This document shows, piece by piece, positions 22,400-31,033 of a DNA stretch of 64,000 nucleotides. The translations under genes were made by a program, and so were the position numbers. The stretch is from Xanthomonas sp. GPE 39. Its GTDB lineage: Bacteria; Pseudomonadota; Gammaproteobacteria; Xanthomonadales; Xanthomonadaceae. Location: positions 3,355,456 to 3,419,455 of the forward strand of contig NZ_JZHZ01000007.1 in the NCBI RefSeq assembly GCF_000963005.1, given 5' to 3'. Under the pieces are notes generated by a model. The model searched no databases and was not told the origin of the DNA. It saw only the letters and a list, made by a program, of their open reading frames with translations. Within the stretch, counting starts at the first letter, position 1, and each line of letters opens with the position of its first letter.

Positions 22400-25300
22400 G
22401 TTCACTGCCGTGTAGGCAGCTCAGAAATTCGGGGCCTAAACCTTCCTAAGGTGCCGATCGTTCACTGCCGTGTAGGCAGCTCAGAAAAGTACCAAGCAGC
22501 GACCTCCACAGCGTCGTCCGTTCACTGCCGTGTAGGCAGCTCAGAAAACAAACGAGGAAGTACTAGCGGCTAAAGCGGGGTTCACTGCCGTGTAGGCAGC
22601 TCAGAAAACAGGTGCCGCGCCGCCGCCCGCTCCGCCACCGTTCACTGCCGTGTAGGCAGCTCAGAAAGCGCGGGCTTACTTGCGGTGCTGGTCTACGTCG
22701 TTCACTGCCGTGTAGGCAGCTCAGAAATTTGGGGCGCGCACGTAGTTGGCCGGCAGCACGTTCACTGCCGTGTAGGCAGCTCAGAAACGTAGCTTGATCT
22801 AGGCGCATCGGCTGTGTGCGTTCACTGCCGTGTAGGCAGCTCAGAAAGGAGATTGCGGATATCAAGCCGCGTTTGTATGGTTCACTGCCGTGTAGGCAGC
22901 TCAGAAAACGACGATTTGTGCTGCTGGGAACGGCAAACAGTTCACTGCCGTGTAGGCAGCTCAGAAAACACGGCACGCGCGATTTGATTGATTGCGCCGG
23001 TTCACTGCCGTGTAGGCAGCTCAGAAATCGTCATCCAGCGCTTCGCCCTTGGCGAATCAGTTCACTGCCGTGTAGGCAGCTCAGAAATGCTTCGGGCGGC
23101 GCTTGAGTCAGCGGCGGATGTTCACTGCCGTGTAGGCAGCTCAGAAATTCATCTGCGAGCGCATTCACCAATTCAATGCGTTCACTGCCGTGTAGGCAGC
23201 TCAGAAATACGCAGGCGTACGTAGACGTAACGCTCTTTATGTTCACTGCCGTGTAGGCAGCTCAGAAAGCGTAAGACCAGCCGAGTGACAGGGTGTTATT
23301 GTTCACTGCCGTGTAGGCAGCTCAGAAACATGCGCGACGCACCACCACCACCACCCACGGGTTCACTGCCGTGTAGGCAGCTCAGAAAGAATGTTGGACC
23401 ACGGTGGATTGCAGAAGACGGTTCACTGCCGTGTAGGCAGCTCAGAAATACGACACGCCGACGGATTATGCGAAGGCGCAGTTCACTGCCGTGTAGGCAG
23501 CTCAGAAACTTGACCGGAGCCGGCTGAGCGGACTTGTCAAGTTCACTGCCGTGTAGGCAGCTCAGAAATGCTGTTGATGACGTTGCCGCAGCCGCTGCCG
23601 GTTCACTGCCGTGTAGGCAGCTCAGAAAGTTCATAGCGGCTTCGTTGCCCTCGTCGCCCAGTTCACTGCCGTGTAGGCAGCTCAGAAAACTCCGCCGTCC
23701 CTGCTGATTGATCCGTCTGCGTTCACTGCCGTGTAGGCAGCTCAGAAAGGCTGCACGCCACGAGGCGGGCCGACGGGGTCGTTCACTGCCGTGTAGGCAG
23801 CTCAGAAACATCCAGACTGCAACGATGGCTGGATCCGCTGGTTCACTGCCGTGTAGGCAGCTCAGAAAGATGCCTTCAAGACGCGGTCGTCCTGCAAAAC
23901 GTTCACTGCCGTGTAGGCAGCTCAGAAAATTCTGGGGGCTGTATGGCTCGCATTGGATTCGTTCACTGCCGTGTAGGCAGCTCAGAAAACGGCCAGCGCG
24001 CTGTCGATCGCCTTGGCAACGTTCACTGCCGTGTAGGCAGCTCAGAAAAGCACAGAGTTGCAATACGACGACCGCCCTTTGTTCACTGCCGTGTAGGCAG
24101 CTCAGAAAAATTATCCGCCGCAATCGCGCGCGCGTTCTATGTTCACTGCCGTGTAGGCAGCTCAGAAAGTAACTCCGGCGCTGCGAAGCAGAGCACCAGG
24201 GTTCACTGCCGTGTAGGCAGCTCAGAAAAAGCAAGAGCACCGCGCCGGCGGCCGGAACCGGTTCACTGCCGTGTAGGCAGCTCAGAAATTCCCTCGTTTT
24301 GCCGCGCCGGGGTGGCTTGGGTTCACTGCCGTGTAGGCAGCTCAGAAATCTTTAACGAGGGTTATACCGACAGCTATAACGTTCACTGCCGTGTAGGCAG
24401 CTCAGAAAGCAAACGACGATTGATGCAGCAACAATACCCGGTTCACTGCCGTGTAGGCAGCTCAGAAACGCAGATACCGCAAAAGGTCTACGTCCCTGTC
24501 GTTCACTGCCGTGTAGGCAGCTCAGAAAGAGCAAGAGCAATGCCCGAGATGTGAACGCATGTTCACTGCCGTGTAGGCAGCTCAGAAATGCTGGCAAGAT
24601 CATCGGGATACCGCGAAATTGTTCACTGCCGTGTAGGCAGCTCAGAAAGACCAGGCCAAGAATCGAGGCGGTGAATGCGAGTTCACTGCCGTGTAGGCAG
24701 CTCAGAAATTGAAGTCCTATCCGGGAATCCTGTCGTCGCTGTTCACTGCCGTGTAGGCAGCTCAGAAAGCAACATCTTGATCTGATATGTCCACCCTGCC
24801 GTTCACTGCCGTGTAGGCAGCTCAGAAATTCGGTGGAAGCCAGCCGAGCGTGAAGTAGTAGTTCACTGCCGTGTAGGCAGCTCAGAAATTTTTCTGCGAC
24901 CCGTAGGGGGCCATGGTTGTGTTCACTGCCGTGTAGGCAGCTCAGAAAAAGTGACAAACGGCAATCAGCTTCTGGTCGTCGTTCACTGCCGTGTAGGCAG
25001 CTCAGAAAAAGAGAAAGCGATGCGTCAAACGACAAGCCGGGTTCACTGCCGTGTAGGCAGCTCAGAAACGCATGCGTTTGCCGCTGCGAGCCTGACGTCG
25101 GTTCACTGCCGTGTAGGCAGCTCAGAAAATCTGATTTGCTACCGCCGCGATGTTGCAAATGTTCACTGCCGTGTAGGCAGCTCAGAAAGCAATCGCGCGC
25201 GCGTTCTATCTATCCAAGCCGTTGACTGCCGTGTAGGCAGCTCAGAAATGACGTCCCGCACGTCTACGGCGTGCTTGAGCGTTCACTGCCGTGTAGGCAG

Positions 25301-25667
25301 CTCAGAAAAGTCCTGCGCAATCTCCGCACGCAAGCCTGGGGTTCACTGCCGTGTAGGCAGCTCAGAAAGGCAAGCCCGTGGAGGGCTACCGCAATGCGGC
25401 GTTCACTGCCGTGTAGGCAGCTCAGAAATCCGCAATCCCCCCCTATATATCGGGGATACAGTTCACTGCCGTGTAGGCAGCTCAGAAAGTTCCGAATCAA
25501 CACGGCCGCTCAAGGGAAGCGTTCACTGCCGTGTAGGCAGCTCAGAAAAGTGCTTTCGCAGATTGCTGCAGCTCGGCCTTGTTCACTGCCGTGTAGGCAG
25601 CTCAGAAAAACCGCGACAATGACCAGGAGAAACTAAGTGAGTCACTGCCGTATAGGCAGCCCAAAAA
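22400..25667 (+). CRISPR. Type I-F CRISPR array, 55 repeats and 54 spacers
   Basis: The 28-nt repeat starts GTTCACTGCC, contains the stem-loop CTGCC-GTGTA-GGCAG and ends with the 8-nt handle CTCAGAAA; it is the I-F repeat cleaved by Csy4 after GGCAG. Repeats occur every 60 nt from 22400 to 23180 (14 copies) and from 23241 to 25581 (40 copies). A degenerate 55th copy is at 25640-25667. Spacers are 32 nt except number 14 (33 nt) and the last (about 31 nt). All full copies are identical apart from the 48th (25221), which has C-to-G at position 4, outside the stem. Orientation is the same as the cas genes. The degenerate repeat marks 25667 as the old, leader-distal end. Spacers 29 and 47 overlap in sequence. 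Confidence 0.99.
25640..25667 (+). repeat. Degenerate terminal CRISPR repeat
   Basis: The last repeat differs from the consensus at its first two bases, has GTATA instead of GTGTA in the loop, and ends CCCAAAAA instead of CTCAGAAA. The stem CTGCC/GGCAG is intact, so Csy4 could still cut it. Its loop sequence is that of the classical Pseudomonas I-F repeat. Confidence 0.9.
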
Positions 25668-25715
25668 CGATGCCACTGCCCGACAAGCACAGCCGACAGC
25701 GCGCATACACCACAA

Positions 25716-25747
25716 CGAAAACGGGATGGCCACACGGCCATCCCGTT
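25716..25747 (-). terminator. Intrinsic terminator of the M3 peptidase gene
   Basis: A perfect 12-bp stem has arms AACGGGATGGCC (25720-25731) and GGCCATCCCGTT (25736-25747) with an ACAC loop. On the minus strand it is followed by TTTTCGTT. It lies 30 nt beyond the peptidase stop and would also insulate the array, which ends 50 nt away and converges on it. Confidence 0.85.
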
Positions 25748-25776
25748 CTTGAACCCGGTTTCTTCCCAGGTGTGGG

Positions 25777-27927
25777 TTAGTTCTTCAAACCGCGATTTTC
25801 CAGCAACGGCTCGACGCTGGGATCCTTGCCACGGAAATCGCGATACAAGGTGGCCAAGTCGACACTGTTGCCGCGAGAAAGGATCTTGGCACGGAATATA
25901 TCGCCGTTCTTGCGCGACAGGCCACCGTTCTCCTTGAACCACTGGAATGCGTCGTCATCGAGCACTTCCGCCCAGAAGTAGGCGTAGTAATTCGCCGAGT
26001 AGCCGCCACCCCAGATGTGTTCGAAGTAGGTGGTGTGATAACGCGGTGGTACTTGCGCCAAATCCACTTTGTATTTCTTCAACGCTTCGGCTTCGAACTT
26101 GTCCACGTCCTGCAGCGACGCATCGGCCGGTAGCGTGTGCCAAGCCAAGTCAAGCAACGCTGCCGACAGGTACTCGGTGGTGGCGTAACCTTGGTTGAAG
26201 GTCCGCGCCTTCTTGAGTTTCTCGACCAGTTCGGCCGGCATCGCTTCACCAGTCTGATAGTGCTTGGCGTAATGCGCGAATACCTTCGGGTCCGAGGCCC
26301 AGTGTTCGTTGAACTGCGAGGGGAACTCGACAAAGTCCGGCGCCGTGCTGGTGCCGGCGAGCGAGGGGTACTTCACCGCCGAGAGCATGCCGTGCAGCGC
26401 ATGGCCGAACTCATGGAACATGGTGGTGACGTCGTCGAAGCTCAGCAACGCCGGCTGGCCCGGCGCGGGCTTGGTGAAGTTGCAGACGTTGTAGACCACC
26501 GGCTTGGCGCCGGTCAGGCCATCCTGGACGACCAATTGATCCATCCAGGCACCGCCAGACTTGCTGTCACGCTTGAAGTAGTCGGTGTAGAACAGCGCCA
26601 TCGACTTGCCGTCCTGGTCAAACACCTCGTAGACCTTCATGCCGTCGTGGTAGGTCGGGATGTCGGTGCGTTCTTTGAAGGTGATGCCGTACAGCTCGGT
26701 GGCGGCGTAGAACACGCCGTTCTTGAGCACGTTGTCCAGTTCGAAGTACGGCTTGATCTGCGCTTCGTCGATATCGTACTTGGCCTTGCGTACCTGCTCG
26801 GCGTAGAAATCCCAGTCGGCGGCGGTGAGCTTGAAGCCGCCCTTCTGCGCATCGATCACCTTCTGGATTTCCGCGCTTTCGCTACGCGCCTTGGCGGTGG
26901 CGGCAGGTACCGTGTCGGTGAGCAGCTTCAGCGCCGCGTCCGGGGTCTTGGCCATCATGTCGCTGAGGCTGTAGGCGGCATAGGTGTCGAAACCGAGCAG
27001 CTTGGCTTTCTGCGCGCGCAACTGGGCCAGGCGTTGCACAGTCTGGCGGGTATCGTTGGCGTCACCTTTCTCAGCGCGCGACTGCGAGGCCGCCATGACT
27101 TGCAAGCGCAGGTCGCGGTTCTTGAGCGAGGCCAGCACCGGCTGTTGGGTGGTGTTCTGCAGGGGCAGCAGGTATTTGCCATCGAGTTTGCGTGCGCTGG
27201 CGTCGCGCGCGGCCGAGGCGATGTCACCATCGGACAGACCATCGAGCTTGGCCTTGTCGTCCACCACCACCGCGCCGGCGGCGCTGGCCGCGATCAACTT
27301 GTTGTGGAACTGGGTGGATAGCGAGGTTTCCTCGACATTGAGCTTGCGCAACGTTGCTTTGTCGGCATCGGACAGTTGCGCGCCGGAGCGCACGAATTGG
27401 TCGTAATCGTGCTCGACCAAGTGCTTTTGCACCGGATCCAGATTCAGCGTGTCGCGTTGTTCGTAAAGGCTTTTGATTCGCGCGAACAACTTCGGATCCA
27501 TGCTGATCTCATCCTGGTGCGCAGCCAATTTGGGTGCCACGGTCTCCTGGATCTTCTGTCGCGCTTCGTTGGTATCGGCCTGGACCAGGCCAAAGAAAAT
27601 ACGCGACACGCGCTTCAAGGTCTCGCCGCTGCGCTCCATCGCCTCGATGGTGTTGGCGAAGGTGGCAGGCTCGGGGTTGTCGGCGATCTTGCGGATTTCG
27701 GCCAGTTGCTGCTTCATGCCCTCATCGAACGCGGGCAGGTAGTCGGCATCCTTGATCTTGTCGAACGGCGGTGCCTGGAACGGCAACGAGCTGGGGCTCA
27801 GCAGCGGATTGGCGGCGGGCTGCGCGGGGGCAGGAGCGGGGGCAGCAGGCACGGCGGTGGACTCCTTACCGGAACAGGCGGCCAGCGCCAAGCTGATGGC
27901 GGCGGCCAGAAGGACAGTACGCGACAT
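25777..27927 (-). CDS. M3-family metallopeptidase lipoprotein (peptidyl-dipeptidase Dcp/oligopeptidase type)
   Basis: This 716-residue zinc peptidase has a lipoprotein signal: MSRTVLLAAAISLALAACSG contains a LAAC lipobox, and a Pro/Ala-rich linker follows. The catalytic zinc motif HEFGH is near residue 505 (TMFHEFGHALHGM), with the third ligand Glu expected in the FVEFPSQFNEHW segment. The C-terminal substrate-binding region shows YFEHIWGGGYSANYYAYFWAEVL, typical of M3. It probably degrades short peptides in the periplasm. I chose the ATG at 27927 because AGGAG lies 9 nt upstream and the signal peptide starts there, not at the frame's 27969. Confidence 0.94.
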   Translation of the reverse strand: MSRTVLLAAAISLALAACSGKESTAVPAAPAPAPAQPAANPLLSPSSLPFQAPPFDKIKDADYLPAFDEGMKQQLAEIRKIADNPEPATFANTIEAMERSGETLKRVSRIFFGLVQADTNEARQKIQETVAPKLAAHQDEISMDPKLFARIKSLYEQRDTLNLDPVQKHLVEHDYDQFVRSGAQLSDADKATLRKLNVEETSLSTQFHNKLIAASAAGAVVVDDKAKLDGLSDGDIASAARDASARKLDGKYLLPLQNTTQQPVLASLKNRDLRLQVMAASQSRAEKGDANDTRQTVQRLAQLRAQKAKLLGFDTYAAYSLSDMMAKTPDAALKLLTDTVPAATAKARSESAEIQKVIDAQKGGFKLTAADWDFYAEQVRKAKYDIDEAQIKPYFELDNVLKNGVFYAATELYGITFKERTDIPTYHDGMKVYEVFDQDGKSMALFYTDYFKRDSKSGGAWMDQLVVQDGLTGAKPVVYNVCNFTKPAPGQPALLSFDDVTTMFHEFGHALHGMLSAVKYPSLAGTSTAPDFVEFPSQFNEHWASDPKVFAHYAKHYQTGEAMPAELVEKLKKARTFNQGYATTEYLSAALLDLAWHTLPADASLQDVDKFEAEALKKYKVDLAQVPPRYHTTYFEHIWGGGYSANYYAYFWAEVLDDDAFQWFKENGGLSRKNGDIFRAKILSRGNSVDLATLYRDFRGKDPSVEPLLENRGLKN

Positions 27928-28238
27928 GAGGTGGAACTCCTGAGAGGACGTTAGGGCCAAGGCAACCAAGCACCCTACCGGGTTTGCATTGCACTGGCAT
28001 GTGCCATTGGATCGTGCGGTGGCGTGGGCAAGGCCATGGACGATGGACAGGGCCGAGCCGTAGCCGTGGGGTCTGGTCTATCCGGCAATGGCGAGCTCGC
28101 ATGAGCACCATGCGCCGGGGTCTGGTGCGGCGTATCCATACATTCTGCGGCGGTGCAATATGGATCGAATGCGGATCGAGCGGCATTGCCGCTGTGGTGG
28201 GCGACAAGCGTTGCCGCTCCGACAGCGGCCTCGTCAGC
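27928..28238. other. Intergenic region, nothing recognised
   Basis: This 310-nt stretch lies between the peptidase start and the acyltransferase stop, both on the minus strand. It should hold the peptidase promoter. I found no convincing gene, hairpin or repeat apart from two copies of GGGGTCTGGT about 50 nt apart. Confidence 0.3.
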
Positions 28239-28841
28239 TCACAGCGTATCGCGATGCCTGCCGCGCCATGGCCGGTACCAGGCGCGGATGGCCTCTATGT
28301 CCGCCTGCATGTCTTCGCTGGTGTAGACCGGTTCGCCCAGGCCGACGGTGCGGCTGGGGTAATCGAAATACACCGGGAAAATCGGCACCTGCGCATCGTG
28401 GGCGATCTTCCAGAAACCGGTCTTCCACTTCTCCACCCGTTTACGCGTGCCCTCGGGGGTGATGACGTACCACATGCGTTCGGCGCCGCGAATCAGCGCC
28501 ACCGCCTGTTCGATCACCCCGCGCGGGGATTTGCGGTCGAGCGGGATGCCGCCGAGCTTGCGCAGCAGCGCACCCAGCGGCCACCAGAACAACTGGGTCT
28601 TGCCGAGTACGCGCACCTCGAAACCGACCGCGAACTTGACCACGAAGCCCAGCACACCATCCCAGTTGGACGAGTGCGGTGCCACGATCATCACCAGTTT
28701 GGGCAGGTCCGGAAACGTACCGACCACCCGCCAGCCGGCGAACCGTAACGCGGTCCGGCCGAGCCAGCGCATGCAGCGGCTGGGCTTGACCATCGGCATG
28801 TTCGGGGGTGCGGGGGGCAGTGTGAAATCGCGTTCGCTCAA
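28239..28841 (-). CDS. Lysophospholipid acyltransferase family protein
   Basis: This 200-residue protein carries the PlsC-type acyltransferase signatures: HSSNWD (HX4D catalytic motif, near residue 56) and PEGTRKR (near residue 129), with the intervening LGGIPLDRKSPRG segment. Such proteins transfer acyl chains to glycerolipids or other lipid acceptors at the inner membrane. The exact acceptor is not evident; the short form resembles orphan family members and not the PlsC housekeeping enzyme. Its start lies 3 nt after the arfB stop, so the two form an operon. Confidence 0.9.
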   Translation of the reverse strand: MSERDFTLPPAPPNMPMVKPSRCMRWLGRTALRFAGWRVVGTFPDLPKLVMIVAPHSSNWDGVLGFVVKFAVGFEVRVLGKTQLFWWPLGALLRKLGGIPLDRKSPRGVIEQAVALIRGAERMWYVITPEGTRKRVEKWKTGFWKIAHDAQVPIFPVYFDYPSRTVGLGEPVYTSEDMQADIEAIRAWYRPWRGRHRDTL

Positions 28842-28844
28842 GGG

Positions 28845-29276
28845 TCACTCCCAACGGCCGGGCGAGCGGCCACGTTTGATTTGGCTACGCTCACGCTTGG
28901 CATCCAGGCGTCGCAGCGTGGAACCATGCGAGGGCTTGGTGGCAATGCGCCGCTTCGGCACCGACAACCCGGCGGCAATGAACTCGGCCAGACGCTGGCG
29001 CGCATCGTCGCGATTGCGGTCCTGGGTGCGGAAGCGCTGCGCATCGATCACCAGCACCCCCTCGGCGGTGATCCGGCGATCGCGCCGCGCCAGTAGCCGA
29101 GCCCGTAGCGGTTCGGGCAAGGATGGCGAGCCGGCCAGATCGAAGCGCAATTCCACGGCGGTGGCGACTTTGTTCACGTTCTGCCCGCCCGCGCCGCTGG
29201 CGCGCACGAAGCGCTCGACGATTTCGTCCTCCGGAATCGCCAGGCTATTGGAGATGTGGATCGCACCGTTACCCAT
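28845..29276 (-). CDS. arfB: Alternative ribosome-rescue peptidyl-tRNA hydrolase ArfB
   Basis: This 143-residue class-I release-factor-like protein frees ribosomes stalled without a stop codon. The catalytic GGQ is present in RASGAGGQNVNKVATAVELRF, and the C-terminus is basic (RRLDAKRERSQIKRGRSPGRWE), as needed to enter the empty mRNA channel. There is no codon-recognition domain, which separates it from RF1/RF2. The frame extends upstream to 29702, but the ATG at 29276 gives the normal ArfB beginning (IHISNSLAIPEDEI). Confidence 0.95.
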   Translation of the reverse strand: MGNGAIHISNSLAIPEDEIVERFVRASGAGGQNVNKVATAVELRFDLAGSPSLPEPLRARLLARRDRRITAEGVLVIDAQRFRTQDRNRDDARQRLAEFIAAGLSVPKRRIATKPSHGSTLRRLDAKRERSQIKRGRSPGRWE

Positions 29277-29417
29277 GCGCGGATTGTAGGGCATCGGCCA
29301 AACGCTGGATCTTCCGGCCACCGGCTGCCCGGTCGCCAACCGGTAGCAAGGCCATCGCGGCGGCGGCAGTGCGATTGGCGTATTCTGGTCGCCAGTCATC
29401 GTCAGGCAGGATGCTCC

Positions 29418-29948
29418 ATGAATTTGCTTCCGCGCTTTTCCCCTCGTTGGCCGCAACGCGTGCTGCTGGCCATGCTGCTGGCCTTGACCAGCGTACCGGC
29501 CCTGGCCGAGCCACCCAGCGATGCCGACATCAACCGTCTGCTGTCGGCATCGCGTGCGCAAAACATGCTCGACAGCATGCTGCCGCAGATCGAGGCGATG
29601 CAGCGCCAGCAATTCGCGCAACTGACCGCGCAGCGCCACTTGAGTCCTGAGCAACAGCAGAAATTGCAGCATATCCATGAGCTTACCCAGGCCACGGTGC
29701 ATCAGGCCCTGTCCTGGCAGGAGATGCGCCCGCTCTACGTGAATCTATACAAGCAGTCGTTCTCCAAGCAGGACGTACTGGCGATGGCCGAGTTCTACGA
29801 GAGTCCGGCTGGCCAGAGCATGCTCGACAAGACCCCGCAACTGATGCAGAACCTGATGGTCGCGATGCAGCAGAAGATGACCCCGCTGCTCGCCAACCTG
29901 CAGAAAGAACTGCAAGAGACGGTCAAAGAGCCGCCAGCAAAGCCTTGA
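29418..29948 (+). CDS. Secreted DUF2059-type protein
   Basis: This 176-residue protein has a clear signal peptide (MLLALTSVPALAEPP) and a helical body matching DUF2059: YVNLYKQSFSKQDVLAMAEFYESPAGQSMLDKTPQLMQ. Members are small periplasmic proteins of unknown function. It is divergent from arfB. The ATG at 29418 starts the signal peptide; the open frame upstream to 29256 does not look coding. Function unknown. Confidence 0.88.
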   Translation: MNLLPRFSPRWPQRVLLAMLLALTSVPALAEPPSDADINRLLSASRAQNMLDSMLPQIEAMQRQQFAQLTAQRHLSPEQQQKLQHIHELTQATVHQALSWQEMRPLYVNLYKQSFSKQDVLAMAEFYESPAGQSMLDKTPQLMQNLMVAMQQKMTPLLANLQKELQETVKEPPAKP

Positions 29949-30033
29949 TGGTTGCAAGAAAATCGTCTTGCGTCGCGCGAACACGCAGATGGTGACACAA
30001 CGTCAGTGCAGTGACCTTGAGGCGATCGGATGC

Positions 30034-30897
30034 TTACGGCTGCGCATGCGCGATGTCGCCTGTGTGCGCATCGACGCACACCACTGCTGCTGACGGCACC
30101 ACAGGATCGTCACTGGGCGCGGGATGCAACCCGCTGCCCATCGCGCCGGGTAGCCACGGCACAACCGACCAACCGAATAATGCGAATGTACGCACGAACT
30201 GCGCATCCAGCGGCGCGCGCACTTCCACGCGATGGCCATGCGGATGCGGAAACGCCAATCGCTCGGCGTGCAGCAGCATGCGGTGTATTCCCTGCATCCG
30301 GAAAATGCGGTTATGGCGGCCGTCACCGTGACTGGTGTCGCCGATCAAATGGTGCGAGAGGTGCTTGAGATGACGGCGAATCTGCCGGAAGCGCCCGGTC
30401 ACCGGACTGCAGCGCAATAGCGCGTAGCGCGAGGTCGGAAACTCGCCCGAAGGCACCGCCAATTCGCCACAGGCCAAGCGTTCAAAGCGAGTTTGCGCCG
30501 GTTTCTTCAATGGCTTACCGGGACCGCCGTCGAGTGGATGATCGACCTCGAAGCGCATCTGCGCCGGCCAACCCCGGCAGATCGCCAGATAGTCCTTTTC
30601 AACCTCTCCACCCATCAGTGCTTTGCCAAGCAGGCTCGCGGTGTCGCGGTCGAAGGCCAACAACAAGCAGCCGCTGGTGGCACGGTCGAGCCGGTGGATC
30701 AGGAAGATCGGCCGCCCCAACTGCGCACGCAGGCGGTCGGCAAGGAAGTCGTCTTCGCCACGGGCCAGCTTGCTATCGTGGGCCATCAGCCCAGCCGGCT
30801 TATCGACCACGGCGATCCATGGATCCTGGTAGAGAATCTGCAGAGAATCAGCTGAAGCGTTCACCGTTGCATTATCCGCATCGCATTGATGGGCCAC
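30034..30897 (-). CDS. truC: tRNA pseudouridine(65) synthase TruC
   Basis: This RluA-family pseudouridine synthase has about 287 residues. The catalytic aspartate is in FLIHRLDRATSGCLLLAF, preceded by the DKPAGLMAHDSKL motif. TruC-like features are the short length, the absent S4 domain and the conserved HPLDGGPGKPLKKPAQTRF and SHHLIGDTSHGDGRHNR segments. It should modify U65 of certain tRNAs. The predicted start is a GTG (30897). The C-terminal ~35 residues beyond the catalytic domain are not obviously conserved. Confidence 0.88.
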   Translation of the reverse strand: MAHQCDADNATVNASADSLQILYQDPWIAVVDKPAGLMAHDSKLARGEDDFLADRLRAQLGRPIFLIHRLDRATSGCLLLAFDRDTASLLGKALMGGEVEKDYLAICRGWPAQMRFEVDHPLDGGPGKPLKKPAQTRFERLACGELAVPSGEFPTSRYALLRCSPVTGRFRQIRRHLKHLSHHLIGDTSHGDGRHNRIFRMQGIHRMLLHAERLAFPHPHGHRVEVRAPLDAQFVRTFALFGWSVVPWLPGAMGSGLHPAPSDDPVVPSAAVVCVDAHTGDIAHAQP

Positions 30898-31033
30898 AAT
30901 GCACGCGATGATCCACCGTCGGCGTCACACCTGCTGCGAGGGTGATCCACTCTCGCGCCAGGCTCGGTGTTGAACAGCCATGCCACACGCGTCGTCCGGC
31001 GCATACAGTGACGCAGAGACAGCGCGGCAAGCG

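Noticed and set aside
23249-24860. Spacers 15 and 41 share the 9-mer CCAGCCGAG
   Set aside because: The match is short, not in register and expected by chance among 54 GC-rich spacers.
22563-25636. Long open frames across the array encoding repeated peptides such as FLSCLHGSE, SLPCRQLRK and VHCRVGSSE
   Set aside because: They are translations of the CRISPR repeat in different frames. The 60-nt periodicity keeps frames open, and there is no start signal or family match.
27866-28207. A 113-codon minus-strand frame in the gap before the M3 peptidase
   Set aside because: It has no recognisable protein features, overlaps the peptidase start and has no ribosome-binding site.
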